From positions 124,001 through 188,000 of the forward strand of contig NZ_ANAH02000065.1 in the NCBI RefSeq assembly GCF_000335475.2: a DNA stretch of 64,000 nucleotides, read 5' to 3'. The translations under genes were made by a program, and so were the position numbers. Shown piece after piece: positions 1-7,885 of this stretch. The notes below the pieces were generated by a model that was not told the origin of the DNA, ran no database searches, and saw only the letters and a program-made list of their open reading frames with translations. Numbering within the stretch: position 1 is the first letter of the stretch; the number at the start of each line of letters is the position of its first letter. Source of the DNA: Cystobacter fuscus DSM 2262. GTDB lineage: Bacteria; Myxococcota; Myxococcia; Myxococcales; Myxococcaceae.

Positions 1-1200
1 GGACAGTTCGTCTTCCGGCCCCTCTCGGCCCTGGCCTTCTTCGATCCGGGAGTGGATGGCTTCACCGGCAACACGGTGTTCCTGGAAGGCCACCGGCAGA
101 ACAGCGCCAACTTCAGCGAGGCGCGGCAGTCCTCACTGCTGCTGCGCTTCGGCCAGTTGACGCCGGCCTTCGTGCTGCAGACCCTGGCGCCGCTGCTCAT
201 CGTCTTCCTCGCCTTCGGGGCCGTGGCACGCGAGCGCGAGCAGGGGACGCTGCGGCTGCTGCTGGCCCAGGGCCTGCGCCCGTCCGAGCTCGCCGCGGGC
301 AAGCTGTTGGCCCATGCCGGCGGGGTGGCCGCGATCGCCGCGCCGGCGCTCCTGGTGCTGGCGGCCGTGGCGCTCGCGGGCTGGGCGCCCCCCGTGCCCA
401 GCCTGCTGCTGGTGTCCGGCTATCTCGTCTACCTGTTCATCTGGGCGGTGGGGGCCCTGCTCGTGTCGCTGCTGGTCCGGCGCGCCCGGGATGCGATGAT
501 CGTCCTGGTCGCGGCCTGGATGGGCGTGGTCATCCTCGCACCCCGGCTGCTTCCCGAGCTCGCGGTGGCGCGCCTCCCCACGCCGACGCGCATCGAGACG
601 GACGTGACGATCCACCGGGAGCTCAAGCGGATCGGCGACAGCCACAATCCAGACGACCCCTACTTCTCCGAGTTCAAGGCGAAGACCCTCGCCCGTTATG
701 GCGTCGACAAGGTCGAGGACCTTCCGGTCCAGTGGGCGGGGCTGGTCGGCATGGAGGGCGAGCGCCTGACGAGCGGGCTGTTCGATCGCCACGCGCGAGA
801 CGCCTTCGCCCGCGAGGCGGCGCAGAACCAGCTCGTGCGCCAGCTCGGAGTGCTCAGCCCGCTCATCGCCGTGCGCCAGCTCTCCATGAGTCTGGCCGCC
901 ACCGACACCGAGAGCCATCAGGACTTCCTGGAGCAGGTGGAGCGGCACCGCTACGCCTTCGTCCAGGCGCTCAACCTCCTGCAGGTGACGAAGATCCCGA
1001 ACCAGAACGCCGGAGCGGACCCCCGGATCTCCGCCGAGCATTGGAAGACGCTGCCGGGCTTCACCTACCGGCAGCCGGACGTGCTCCAGCTCGCGGGCGA
1101 GCGGATCCAGGCCAACCTCCTGGTGCTGGTCTGCTGGCTGGCGGTCTTGCTCGCCGGCTGCGGCCTCGCCGCCCGGCGCCTGGAGGAGGCCTCGCGATGA
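1..1200 (+). CDS. ABC-2 type permease subunit (DUF3526-like), 5' end outside window
   Basis: Membrane subunit of an ABC-2 type transporter in the inner membrane; the substrate cannot be told. The reading frame is open to base 1, so the true start lies upstream and the GTG at 52 is only an internal codon. Hydrophobic segments lie near the visible N-terminus (APLLIVFLAFGAVA), then around an AGGVAAIAAPALLVL stretch, in a LLLVSGYLVYLFIWAVGALL stretch, and at the C-terminus (NLLVLVCWLAVLLAGCGLA). The cytoplasmic signature REREQGTLRLLLAQG follows the first span, as is usual in ABC-2 permeases that modify or export large molecules. The long loop between the inner and last spans fits DUF3526-type permeases. 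The stop overlaps the start of the next permease by ATGA, so the two subunits are translationally coupled. The ATP-binding subunit should lie left of the window. Confidence 0.8.
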   Translation, partial: GQFVFRPLSALAFFDPGVDGFTGNTVFLEGHRQNSANFSEARQSSLLLRFGQLTPAFVLQTLAPLLIVFLAFGAVAREREQGTLRLLLAQGLRPSELAAGKLLAHAGGVAAIAAPALLVLAAVALAGWAPPVPSLLLVSGYLVYLFIWAVGALLVSLLVRRARDAMIVLVAAWMGVVILAPRLLPELAVARLPTPTRIETDVTIHRELKRIGDSHNPDDPYFSEFKAKTLARYGVDKVEDLPVQWAGLVGMEGERLTSGLFDRHARDAFAREAAQNQLVRQLGVLSPLIAVRQLSMSLAATDTESHQDFLEQVERHRYAFVQALNLLQVTKIPNQNAGADPRISAEHWKTLPGFTYRQPDVLQLAGERIQANLLVLVCWLAVLLAGCGLAARRLEEASR

Positions 1201-2576
1201 GCACCTGGACCGCGGAACTCCGATTGTTGTTCCGGGCGCCGTTGAGCGCCGGCGCGCTCGTGCTGCTCCTGCTCCTGACGACCCTGTCCGTGGCGGCTGG
1301 CCTCGCGGCGACCGCCCGGCAGTCCGCCGTCATCGAGCGGGTGGAGGCCACGCAGGGACTGGACCTGGCCTCGGTGACCCAGGAGTACGGCAAGCCCGGC
1401 GCGGAGGCGGGCTCCGCCGCCTACTACACCTTCCACCTCACCACGGATCCACCGTCGCCCCTGGCCTTCGCGGCGCTCGGCCAGCGGGACGTGCAGCCCT
1501 ATGTCCTGCGCGTGCGGCTGTTGGGCCTGCACTCGCAGCTCTACGAGTCCGAGACCCTGAATCCGGAGCTCGCGCTCCCCGGCGCCTTCGACTTCGCCTT
1601 CGTGCTGATCTACCTGGCGCCGCTGGTCATCATCGCCCTGATGCACGAGCTGGTGTCGGGCGAGCGGGAGGCGGGACGGCTCCGGCTCCTGGTTTCCCTT
1701 CCAGCCTCCGGTCTCGGGGTGTGGGGACGCCGCGGCCTCCTGCGCTACCTGCTGGTCCTGGGTGCCTTGCTCGTCCCGTTCGGGGTGGGCGCCGCGCTCT
1801 CCCGGGCTCCGGTGGCGGGGACCCTCGCCATCGCCCTGGCGGCGGCGCTCTATGCCGCGTTCTGGTCGGGACTGGCACTGGGGGTCGCCACGCGGGGCCG
1901 GAGTTCGGCGGCCAATGGCGCGGCGTTGATGGCCTGTTGGATCGCGCTGACCCTGCTGGCGCCCGCGCTGGCCAACGCCGTCATCTCCCGCGCCATCCCC
2001 GTGGCCCAGGGCGTCGATCTGACCCTGGCCCAGCGCGAGCGGGTGCACCGCGCCTGGGACATTCCCAAGGAGGAGACCTTCCGGCCCTTCTTCGTCAAGC
2101 ATCCGGAGTGGCGCGACACGACGCCGGTGCTCGGCCGCTTCCATTGGAAGTGGTACTACGCCATGCACGAGGTGGGGGATGACGGGGTCGCCGCCGAGGT
2201 CGCGGACTACCGCCAGAGTCTGACGGCCCGCGAGGAATGGGCCACCCGGCTCGGCTGGCTCCTCCCGGCGGCCGCCGTCCAGACGTTCCTCCACCGCGCC
2301 GCGGACAGCGACCTGCGGGCGCAGCTGGCCTACCAGCGCGGCATCGAGGCGTTCCACACCCGGCTCCGCGACTTCTACTACCCGTACCTGTTCCACGAGC
2401 GGCCGTTCCAGCGGGCCGACTTCGAGCGGCTGCCTCGCCATGAACCCCGGCCATCGAGCGCCTCCCTGCCACTGGCTCCGCTGCTCGGGCTGCTGCTGCT
2501 GACGGCGCTCGCCTCTGGCGCCGCCATCCGAGGCGTCCGGGCCCTGTCCTCGTTCGCGGCCCAGGAAGGACGGTGA
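1197..2576 (+). CDS. ABC-2 type permease subunit (DUF3526-like)
   Basis: Second membrane subunit of the same ABC-2 exporter, 459 residues. The start is the ATG that overlaps the previous stop (ATGA). It repeats the architecture of its partner: an N-terminal span (LVLLLLLTTLSVAAGLAA), a long extracytoplasmic loop, a span (FVLIYLAPLVIIALMHEL) followed by the signature SGEREAGRLRLLVSLP, then several spans, a second large loop with aromatic and charged residues, and a final C-terminal span. The duplicated layout suggests a heterodimeric permease. In related clusters such pairs sit next to an ABC ATPase; here that gene is not in view. Substrate unknown. About 124 bases separate it from the next gene, so it is probably the last gene of its operon. 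Confidence 0.8.
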   Translation: MSTWTAELRLLFRAPLSAGALVLLLLLTTLSVAAGLAATARQSAVIERVEATQGLDLASVTQEYGKPGAEAGSAAYYTFHLTTDPPSPLAFAALGQRDVQPYVLRVRLLGLHSQLYESETLNPELALPGAFDFAFVLIYLAPLVIIALMHELVSGEREAGRLRLLVSLPASGLGVWGRRGLLRYLLVLGALLVPFGVGAALSRAPVAGTLAIALAAALYAAFWSGLALGVATRGRSSAANGAALMACWIALTLLAPALANAVISRAIPVAQGVDLTLAQRERVHRAWDIPKEETFRPFFVKHPEWRDTTPVLGRFHWKWYYAMHEVGDDGVAAEVADYRQSLTAREEWATRLGWLLPAAAVQTFLHRAADSDLRAQLAYQRGIEAFHTRLRDFYYPYLFHERPFQRADFERLPRHEPRPSSASLPLAPLLGLLLLTALASGAAIRGVRALSSFAAQEGR

Positions 2577-2700
2577 ACCTCAGTGGGAGGTGCGCGTAGC
2601 GGCGGAGGCTGCTGGCATGTTCCACGAGGTAGGAACAGAATGAGCGCCTTTGTGACGTGAGGCGAGCGGGTGCGGCGCGCCGCGAAGGAGTGAGGAATTC

Positions 2701-4149
2701 ATGACGGGTCGAGTTCACTCCCGGAGGACGTTGCTCCAGGGCGCGTTGGTGGCCATGGCATTCAACCCCGCGAGCCGGAGCTGGGCCGCCACGCTGGAGC
2801 CCGGCTCCGTCCCCCTTCCTCCGCTGGAAGGGGCGCTGCTGATGGACGCGGCGTCGCTCACCGCGGCTGCGGAGGACTTTGGCCACATCGTCCACCGCAC
2901 GCCCTGGGCTGTGCTCGTCCCGGGCTCGGTGGGAGACATCGTGGCCATGGTCCGCTTCGCGCGCCGCCAGGGCCTGCACATCGCCGCCGCGCGAGGGCTC
3001 GGCGAGAGCCACAGCACTTACGGCCAGTCCCAGGTGCCGGCGGGCATCGTCATCGACATGTCCGCGCTTTCGACCATCCACGAGATTGGCGAGTCGAGCG
3101 CTTGGGTGGACGCGGGTGTCCGGTGGCGTCAGTTGCTGGAGGCCACGCTTCCTTCCGGCAGGAGCCCTCCGACACTCACCGACTACATCGAGTTGAGCAT
3201 CGGTGGGACGCTGTCGGTGGGTGGCATTGGTGGGCAGGCGTTTCGCTGGGGTCTCCAGGTGGACAACGTCCTGGAGCTGGATGTCGTCACGGGGGAGGGC
3301 GAACTCGTGCGGTGCTCGCCCTCATGCGAGCGGCACCTGTTCGACGCCGTGCGGTCGGGGCTGGGCCAGTTCGGCATCATCGTGCGTGCCCGGGTACGGC
3401 TCGTCGAGGTGCCTCCCCGTGCGCGGACCTACACCGCGCTGTACGGCGACCTCCACCGCTTCCTGGACGACCAGCGGTGGCTTATCGAGGACGGCCGTTT
3501 CGACTATGTCGAGGGTGCCGTTGTCTCCTCCGCTGGCGGATGGGCCTTCCAACTCGAGGCGGTGAAGTACTTCACCCCTGGCGCCGAGCCGCGGGACGAC
3601 AGGCTGCTCGCGGGCCTCGGCTTCCAACCCGGGACGCTCCAGGTGACGGACAGCAGCTACTTCGACTTCGCCAACCGACTCGCGCCGTTGGTGGCAATGC
3701 TCCAACAGCTCGGTATCTGGGAGTTTCCGCACCCGTGGATGGACATGTTCGTTCCCGCCCGGTCCGCGGCCGCGTTCGTGGAGGAGGTGCTATCGCAGAC
3801 CACCGAGGCAGACATGGGGCAGGGGCCCATTCTGCTCTACCCCTTCCGCTCAGCAGCGCTCACCGCCCCCTTCCTCCGAGTCCCCACGGATCCGCACGTC
3901 TTTCTCTTCTCGCTGCTGCGTACCGCCATTCCGCCGACGCCGGAGAACGTGGCGGCCCTCGTGCGGAAGAACCGCGCCATCTTCGAGCGGCTCACCGCCA
4001 TGGGCGGAAAGCTGTACCCCGTGGACGCCGTTCCTCTGAGTCGTGCCGACTGGCGCCGCCACCTGCACCCCTATTGGGAGCGCTTCGAGTACGCGAAGCG
4101 TCGCTTCGACCCGGCTCGTATCCTCACGCCAGGTCAGGGCATCTTCTGA
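2701..4149 (+). CDS. FAD-linked oxidase, cytokinin dehydrogenase-like, Tat-exported
   Basis: A 482-residue FAD-binding oxidoreductase of the PCMH/VAO fold. The N-terminus has a twin-arginine motif (SRRTLLQ at residues 7-13) and a short hydrophobic stretch, so export by the Tat pathway is likely. The FAD-binding half spans roughly residues 60-240, with a GESHSTYGQ segment at 102-110 whose His104 aligns with the His that carries covalent FAD in cytokinin dehydrogenases. The C-terminal half ends in FDPARILTPGQGIF, the usual end of this family. Plant and bacterial members oxidise cytokinin side chains; related enzymes oxidise sugars or alcohols, so the substrate here is inferred only. The ATG at 2701 has a GAAGGAG ribosome site. 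It is a single gene with no clear pathway partner nearby. Confidence 0.75.
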   Translation: MTGRVHSRRTLLQGALVAMAFNPASRSWAATLEPGSVPLPPLEGALLMDAASLTAAAEDFGHIVHRTPWAVLVPGSVGDIVAMVRFARRQGLHIAAARGLGESHSTYGQSQVPAGIVIDMSALSTIHEIGESSAWVDAGVRWRQLLEATLPSGRSPPTLTDYIELSIGGTLSVGGIGGQAFRWGLQVDNVLELDVVTGEGELVRCSPSCERHLFDAVRSGLGQFGIIVRARVRLVEVPPRARTYTALYGDLHRFLDDQRWLIEDGRFDYVEGAVVSSAGGWAFQLEAVKYFTPGAEPRDDRLLAGLGFQPGTLQVTDSSYFDFANRLAPLVAMLQQLGIWEFPHPWMDMFVPARSAAAFVEEVLSQTTEADMGQGPILLYPFRSAALTAPFLRVPTDPHVFLFSLLRTAIPPTPENVAALVRKNRAIFERLTAMGGKLYPVDAVPLSRADWRRHLHPYWERFEYAKRRFDPARILTPGQGIF

Positions 4150-4151
4150 GT

Positions 4152-4274
4152 CAGTCCGCCCTTGCGGTGTCCCAGGTCCTCAACGGCACGGGCATGGCCC
4201 TGCTGCTGGTGATGCTCGTCTGCTGCTACCTGCGTTTGACCGGACGCTGGTTGCCGCCGTCCGTGGCCCGGTAG
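4152..4274 (+). pseudogene. possible C-terminal remnant of a membrane transporter
   Basis: Directly after the oxidase stop, one frame reads a short hydrophobic peptide with the segments ALAVSQVLNGTG and MALLLVMLVCCYL followed by LTGRW and a stop. The SQV-NG pattern followed by a membrane span resembles the C-terminal part of NRAMP-type metal transporters. There is no start codon with a ribosome site and nothing upstream in frame belongs to such a protein, so if real it is a gene fragment left by a rearrangement. Weak evidence; it may be chance. Confidence 0.25.
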
Positions 4275-4464
4275 GCCGCCACGCTCCCTTCACAAACGCT
4301 TGGAGCAGCTCACGAAGGCGCGCTCTCCCTTGCCGAGGTGCGGGAGGCCTGACAACTTCCGGAGTTCTTTGACGCCTTTCCGAGACACCACCTCCGAGGT
4401 TTTTTGTCACCATCCCGGGTTATAAGCGCTTACTCCCGCTGATGTGCGGCAAAGGAGAACATCA
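4275..4464. other. non-coding gap before the FG-GAP lipoprotein gene
   Basis: Together with the fragment before it, this makes a gap of about 315 bases between two plus-strand genes. The stretch nearest the next gene is less GC-rich and probably holds its promoter, but no clear -35/-10 pair stands out. The AAAGGAGA ribosome site for the lipoprotein lies at 4451-4458. Confidence 0.5.
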
Positions 4465-5790
4465 ATGCGTCAATACGCGGTGTCTTGTCTGGTGGCGATG
4501 GCGTTGTCCGTGGGGTGCGATGAATCAGGTGCCCCGGTCAATCAGGGCGCGGTGCCTCTCCACGACACGCCCATGGATGTGTATGGCAGAGCGCTCGTTG
4601 GCGCGGAGGGGCCCATGCGCTATCGCGACGGCTCGGGCTCCCCCGCGCCTGAAGCTTCCAACTCGTCGCCGGACTCGGCCCTTCGGAGCAGCCTCGTGGG
4701 TGTCCAGTTCTCCCTCGGCGCGTACACGAGCCGTCCCGTCGGCAGCTCGCCGGAGGCGGTGGCGATCGGTGATGTCACCTGCGACGGGCGCCCCGATGTC
4801 GTCATGACGACGACCTATTATTTCGATGCCGCGAATGATTACCGCGTCTTCGTCTTCCCTCAGCAGGCGGGTGGTGGCCTCGGCGCGCCGGTGTCGTATC
4901 CCTACGCGGCCACCGCGACTCGGAATGGAATCGCGCTGGCGGACCTGAACAGGGACGGTTGTCTGGACGTCGTCGTCGGTCACGGGTCGGGGATCAGTGT
5001 CCTGCTCGCGGACAAGGCGACAGGTGGCCTCCGGCCCGCCGTCGTGGTCGCCGACCGTGATGCGGACACGCTCGCCGCCACGGACGTGAACCGCGATGGC
5101 AAGCTCGACATCATCTCCCTGGGCTGGAGCCGCGGCGCCTCCCTCTTCCACGGCGACGGCACCGGGGCCTTTTCGCGGATCGTCCCGTTCGCCACGAAGG
5201 CGGCGGGCTACAATGACCATGAAGTCGGTGACCTGAACGGCGACGGCATCCCGGACCTCGCCGTCATGTCCGGGCAGCTCTACGCCGTGCCGAACCTCTC
5301 GGTCCACCTGCATGATGGCACCAGCGCCCTCGGCACGACCCCCAACAGCTACTTCATGGGGCAGAGCGTGCTGACCGGTGGAATTGGACTCGGTGACGTG
5401 AACGGCGACGGACGGACCGACGTGGTGTTGTCGAAGCCCGGCAACAGTCCGACGGTCCTGTGGCTCATGGTGCAAGACGCCAACGGCAACCTCGTCGGCC
5501 CCACGGCCATCTCGTCCTACGACATCCCCGAGTCCGTCCAGGTCGCGGATATCGACAAGGACGGAGACGACGACGTCGTGGTGCTGCACGGTGGATGGTT
5601 CAAGGTGGGCGTCTACCTCCAGGAAGCCGGGGCGTTGCGGCCGGAGATGCTCTATTCCATTCCGTATGCGAGCCATTACGCGCCGCAGGGTCTGGCGCTC
5701 GGTGATTTCTCCGGAGACGGCTGCGGTGATATCGCCATCGCGGACTACAACAACGGGCTCGTGACGCTCCACGGCAAGTGCCTGCGCTAG
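4465..5790 (+). CDS. FG-GAP/VCBS repeat lipoprotein
   Basis: A 441-residue secreted protein, predicted lipoprotein: the N-terminus has a hydrophobic stretch ending in MALSVGC, a usable lipobox. The ATG at 4465 is chosen because AAAGGAGA precedes it; an in-frame ATG at 4444 lacks such a site. The rest is a seven-bladed beta-propeller of FG-GAP type. Seven Ca-binding style loops are visible: DVTCDGRPDV, DLNRDGCLDV, DVNRDGKLDI, DLNGDGIPDL, DVNGDGRTDV, DIDKDGDDDV and DFSGDGCGDI. Such proteins bind ligands or partners at the cell surface and need calcium. No enzyme domain is present. Function beyond surface binding is unknown; it stands alone. Confidence 0.8.
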   Translation: MRQYAVSCLVAMALSVGCDESGAPVNQGAVPLHDTPMDVYGRALVGAEGPMRYRDGSGSPAPEASNSSPDSALRSSLVGVQFSLGAYTSRPVGSSPEAVAIGDVTCDGRPDVVMTTTYYFDAANDYRVFVFPQQAGGGLGAPVSYPYAATATRNGIALADLNRDGCLDVVVGHGSGISVLLADKATGGLRPAVVVADRDADTLAATDVNRDGKLDIISLGWSRGASLFHGDGTGAFSRIVPFATKAAGYNDHEVGDLNGDGIPDLAVMSGQLYAVPNLSVHLHDGTSALGTTPNSYFMGQSVLTGGIGLGDVNGDGRTDVVLSKPGNSPTVLWLMVQDANGNLVGPTAISSYDIPESVQVADIDKDGDDDVVVLHGGWFKVGVYLQEAGALRPEMLYSIPYASHYAPQGLALGDFSGDGCGDIAIADYNNGLVTLHGKCLR

Positions 5791-5920
5791 TGCACGAGCG
5801 CCCCGGACGGGACCGCCCGCGACGACGGCGATGACCGCGCGCGCGCCGCACCTGATGGGGTGCGTGCGCCACACGCCGAGGTGGAGCGACTGCCGCGAGG
5901 TGCTGTTCCGCGCCTTGCCC

Positions 5921-6931
5921 TCACTCGACCGTGAGAACGATCTTCCCTTGGATGTGCCCTTGGGTGGCGCGCTCATGCGCTTTGCGCGCATTCGCGAGCG
6001 GAAACGTGCTGTCAATCGCGATGCGAACCGTGCCGGCGTCCAGCAAGGCTCCGAGATTCGCGAGCTGAGCCCCGTTCGAGCGCACCTGCGTCATCGACAC
6101 CGTCACACCTCGCTTCGCGGCCTCCTCCGCGTCGGAGAAGCCCAGGTACACCGGAAAGAGAGCGCCGCCAGGCTTGAGGGTGCGCAGGAAACGGCCGGTC
6201 GTGGGACCGCCAAGGGTGTCGAGGACGAGATCGACGTCATGCGCGACGTCCTCGGGCGGGCCCTTGGTGTAGTCGATGAACTCGTCGGCGCCGAGATCGC
6301 GCAGGAACGCCTCATGCTTGCCCGACGCGACCGCGATGACGTGGGCGCCCTTCCACTTCGCCAGTTGCACCGCGATGTGCCCCACGCCGCCCGCGGCACC
6401 ATTGATGAGCACGGTCTTGCCGTCGAGAGGTACCGGGCGGTGCCTCTCCGGTTGAAACGGGTTGGCTGCGTCGTGCCCAAGTTCGATCAGGAACTGCCAC
6501 GCGGTGAGCCCCGCCATCGGGGCACCCGCGGCATGGACGTGCTCAATGGCAGTCGGCTTGAGGGCGAGATCCGACGCGGGCGCGGAGATGTATTCGGCAT
6601 AGGCGAGGCTGCCCCCGAAGCTGGGAAAACGGATCATGCCGAAAACCTCGTCTCCGACCGAAAAGCCCCGCACGTCCGCGGCGACGGCCTCGACGATGCC
6701 GGAGACGTCAGACCCCGGAATGACGGGCAAGGGCACCTGCGGCCGCCAATCGGGCGGCAGCGACTTGTAGCCTTCGCGCAGATACCAGTCGGGGGGATTG
6801 ATGCCGGTGGCGTGGACGCGGACCCGCACCTCGCCCGGCTTCAGCTCGGGCTTCGGCGCATCCTCGTAACGCAGCACTTCAGGGCCACCGAACTCGTGGA
6901 GCCGGATCGCCTTCATCGTTTTCATCGACAT
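5921..6931 (-). CDS. zinc-independent MDR-family NADP-dependent oxidoreductase
   Basis: A 336-residue medium-chain dehydrogenase/reductase of the quinone oxidoreductase subgroup. The N-terminal GroES-like half carries GINPPDWYLREG and PGSDVSGIVE. The nucleotide-binding half has NGAAGGVGHIAVQLAK, followed by the acidic/basic switch region HVIAVASGK typical of NADPH users. No structural zinc cysteines are present. These enzymes reduce quinones or activated alkenes in the cytoplasm. The ATG at 6931 is preceded by GAAGGGGAAA. It is divergent from a TetR regulator with two palindromes in the shared gap, so it is very probably the regulator's target. The true substrate is not known. Confidence 0.85.
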   Translation of the reverse strand: MSMKTMKAIRLHEFGGPEVLRYEDAPKPELKPGEVRVRVHATGINPPDWYLREGYKSLPPDWRPQVPLPVIPGSDVSGIVEAVAADVRGFSVGDEVFGMIRFPSFGGSLAYAEYISAPASDLALKPTAIEHVHAAGAPMAGLTAWQFLIELGHDAANPFQPERHRPVPLDGKTVLINGAAGGVGHIAVQLAKWKGAHVIAVASGKHEAFLRDLGADEFIDYTKGPPEDVAHDVDLVLDTLGGPTTGRFLRTLKPGGALFPVYLGFSDAEEAAKRGVTVSMTQVRSNGAQLANLGALLDAGTVRIAIDSTFPLANARKAHERATQGHIQGKIVLTVE

Positions 6932-6966
6932 TGCTTTCCCCTTCGCGAAAGATGCGCTATTGGATT

Positions 6967-7001
6967 CGGAGCAGTGCTCCGTATATGTGGAGCACCGCTC
7001 C
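6967..7001. promoter_or_regulatory. two palindromic operators between the MDR gene and tetR
   Basis: Two near-identical palindromes lie in the divergent promoter region. The first is CGGAGCAGTGCTCCG (6967-6981), perfect apart from its central base. The second is GGAGCACCGCTCC (6989-7001) with GGAGC/GCTCC arms. Their centres are 21 bases apart, two helical turns, so two dimers could bind the same face. GGAGC-type palindromes are common operators of TetR regulators that control oxidoreductases; binding of the adjacent regulator is inferred. Confidence 0.7.
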
Positions 7002-7019
7002 GCTTGTCAAGTCGAGGTC

Positions 7020-7592
7020 ATGCGAGCCGACGCGAAGAAGAACTACGATCAGCTGCTCACCGCCGCGCGCGAAGTCGTCACCGAACAGGGCGCCGACGCG
7101 TCGCTGCGCGACATCGCTCGCAGAGCCGGCGTCGGGCTCGGCACGTTGTACCGTCACTTCCCGACGCGAGAGGCGTTGCTGGAAGCCTTGCTCCGCGTGT
7201 GCTTCGACGAGCTGACGACGAGGGCAGGCGAACTCGAAACGTCGAGGTCCCCCGGCGACGCCCTCGTGTCGTGGCTGCGCGAAGCCGTGACGGTCTCGCG
7301 AAACTATCGCGGAGTGACGGAGTCGATGATGGCCGCCATCGCCGACCCGGACTCTGCTCTCCATGCTTCGTGCGTCACGATGCGCACGGCAGGCGCGCGG
7401 CTTCTCGCCCGCGCTCAGGACAAAGGCCTGGCTCGACCCGACATGGACGGCACGGACCTGTTCGCACTGATCGGAGCGCTTGCGTGGCTCGGAGACCAGG
7501 CCGCGCTCGCGCAACGCGCCGATCATCTTTTCGGTATCATCGCGAGCGCGATCCTGACGGAGCGAGCAGGGTCCGATCGCGATCGGACGTGA
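7020..7592 (+). CDS. TetR/AcrR family transcriptional regulator
   Basis: A 190-residue one-component repressor. The helix-turn-helix lies at residues 28-47 (DIARRAGVGLGTLYRHFPTR), the classic TetR recognition segment. The C-terminal part is all-helical and would bind a small ligand. The ATG at 7020 is preferred because the protein then starts MRADAKKNYDQLL, a usual family N-terminus; an ATG at 6960 would place the operators inside the gene. It is divergent from an NADP-dependent oxidoreductase gene and most likely represses both itself and that gene until an electrophilic or quinone-like ligand appears. Confidence 0.88.
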   Translation: MRADAKKNYDQLLTAAREVVTEQGADASLRDIARRAGVGLGTLYRHFPTREALLEALLRVCFDELTTRAGELETSRSPGDALVSWLREAVTVSRNYRGVTESMMAAIADPDSALHASCVTMRTAGARLLARAQDKGLARPDMDGTDLFALIGALAWLGDQAALAQRADHLFGIIASAILTERAGSDRDRT

Positions 7593-7885
7593 AGCCCGAT
7601 GGAGCGCGAGTTGGCCCGTGCCCCCTGGAGCAGAGGCTCGCCCGGCTCGTGGCGTGGTACCGGGGTCACGAGGGCTGAGCCTGGCGGAGCATGCCGCCCC
7701 CTACGCTGGGTGAACCACGAGGGGAGGTGAGGCAGGCGGCCGAAGGTCGGGATGCCATGACGGCTTGCGCCCAGGTGGCGCGGGTCGTCTTCCTCTCGCT
7801 ACGCCCCACCTGGGGCGGCATACGATTCGGTGTGCTGGCGCCACGCCTCCCCGAGGAGCGACTCCCGCCACGAGGACACCTCTTC

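Noticed and set aside
4385-4405. ACCTCCGAGGT followed by a T-run as a terminator
   Set aside because: The arms leave a one-base loop, too tight for a hairpin, and the site lies far from the stop of the upstream gene.
5831-7678. Plus-strand frame across the MDR and tetR genes
   Set aside because: Mostly antisense to the MDR gene and out of frame with tetR. Its last residues (LEQRLARLVAWYRGHEG) look protein-like but there is no start or context to support a gene.
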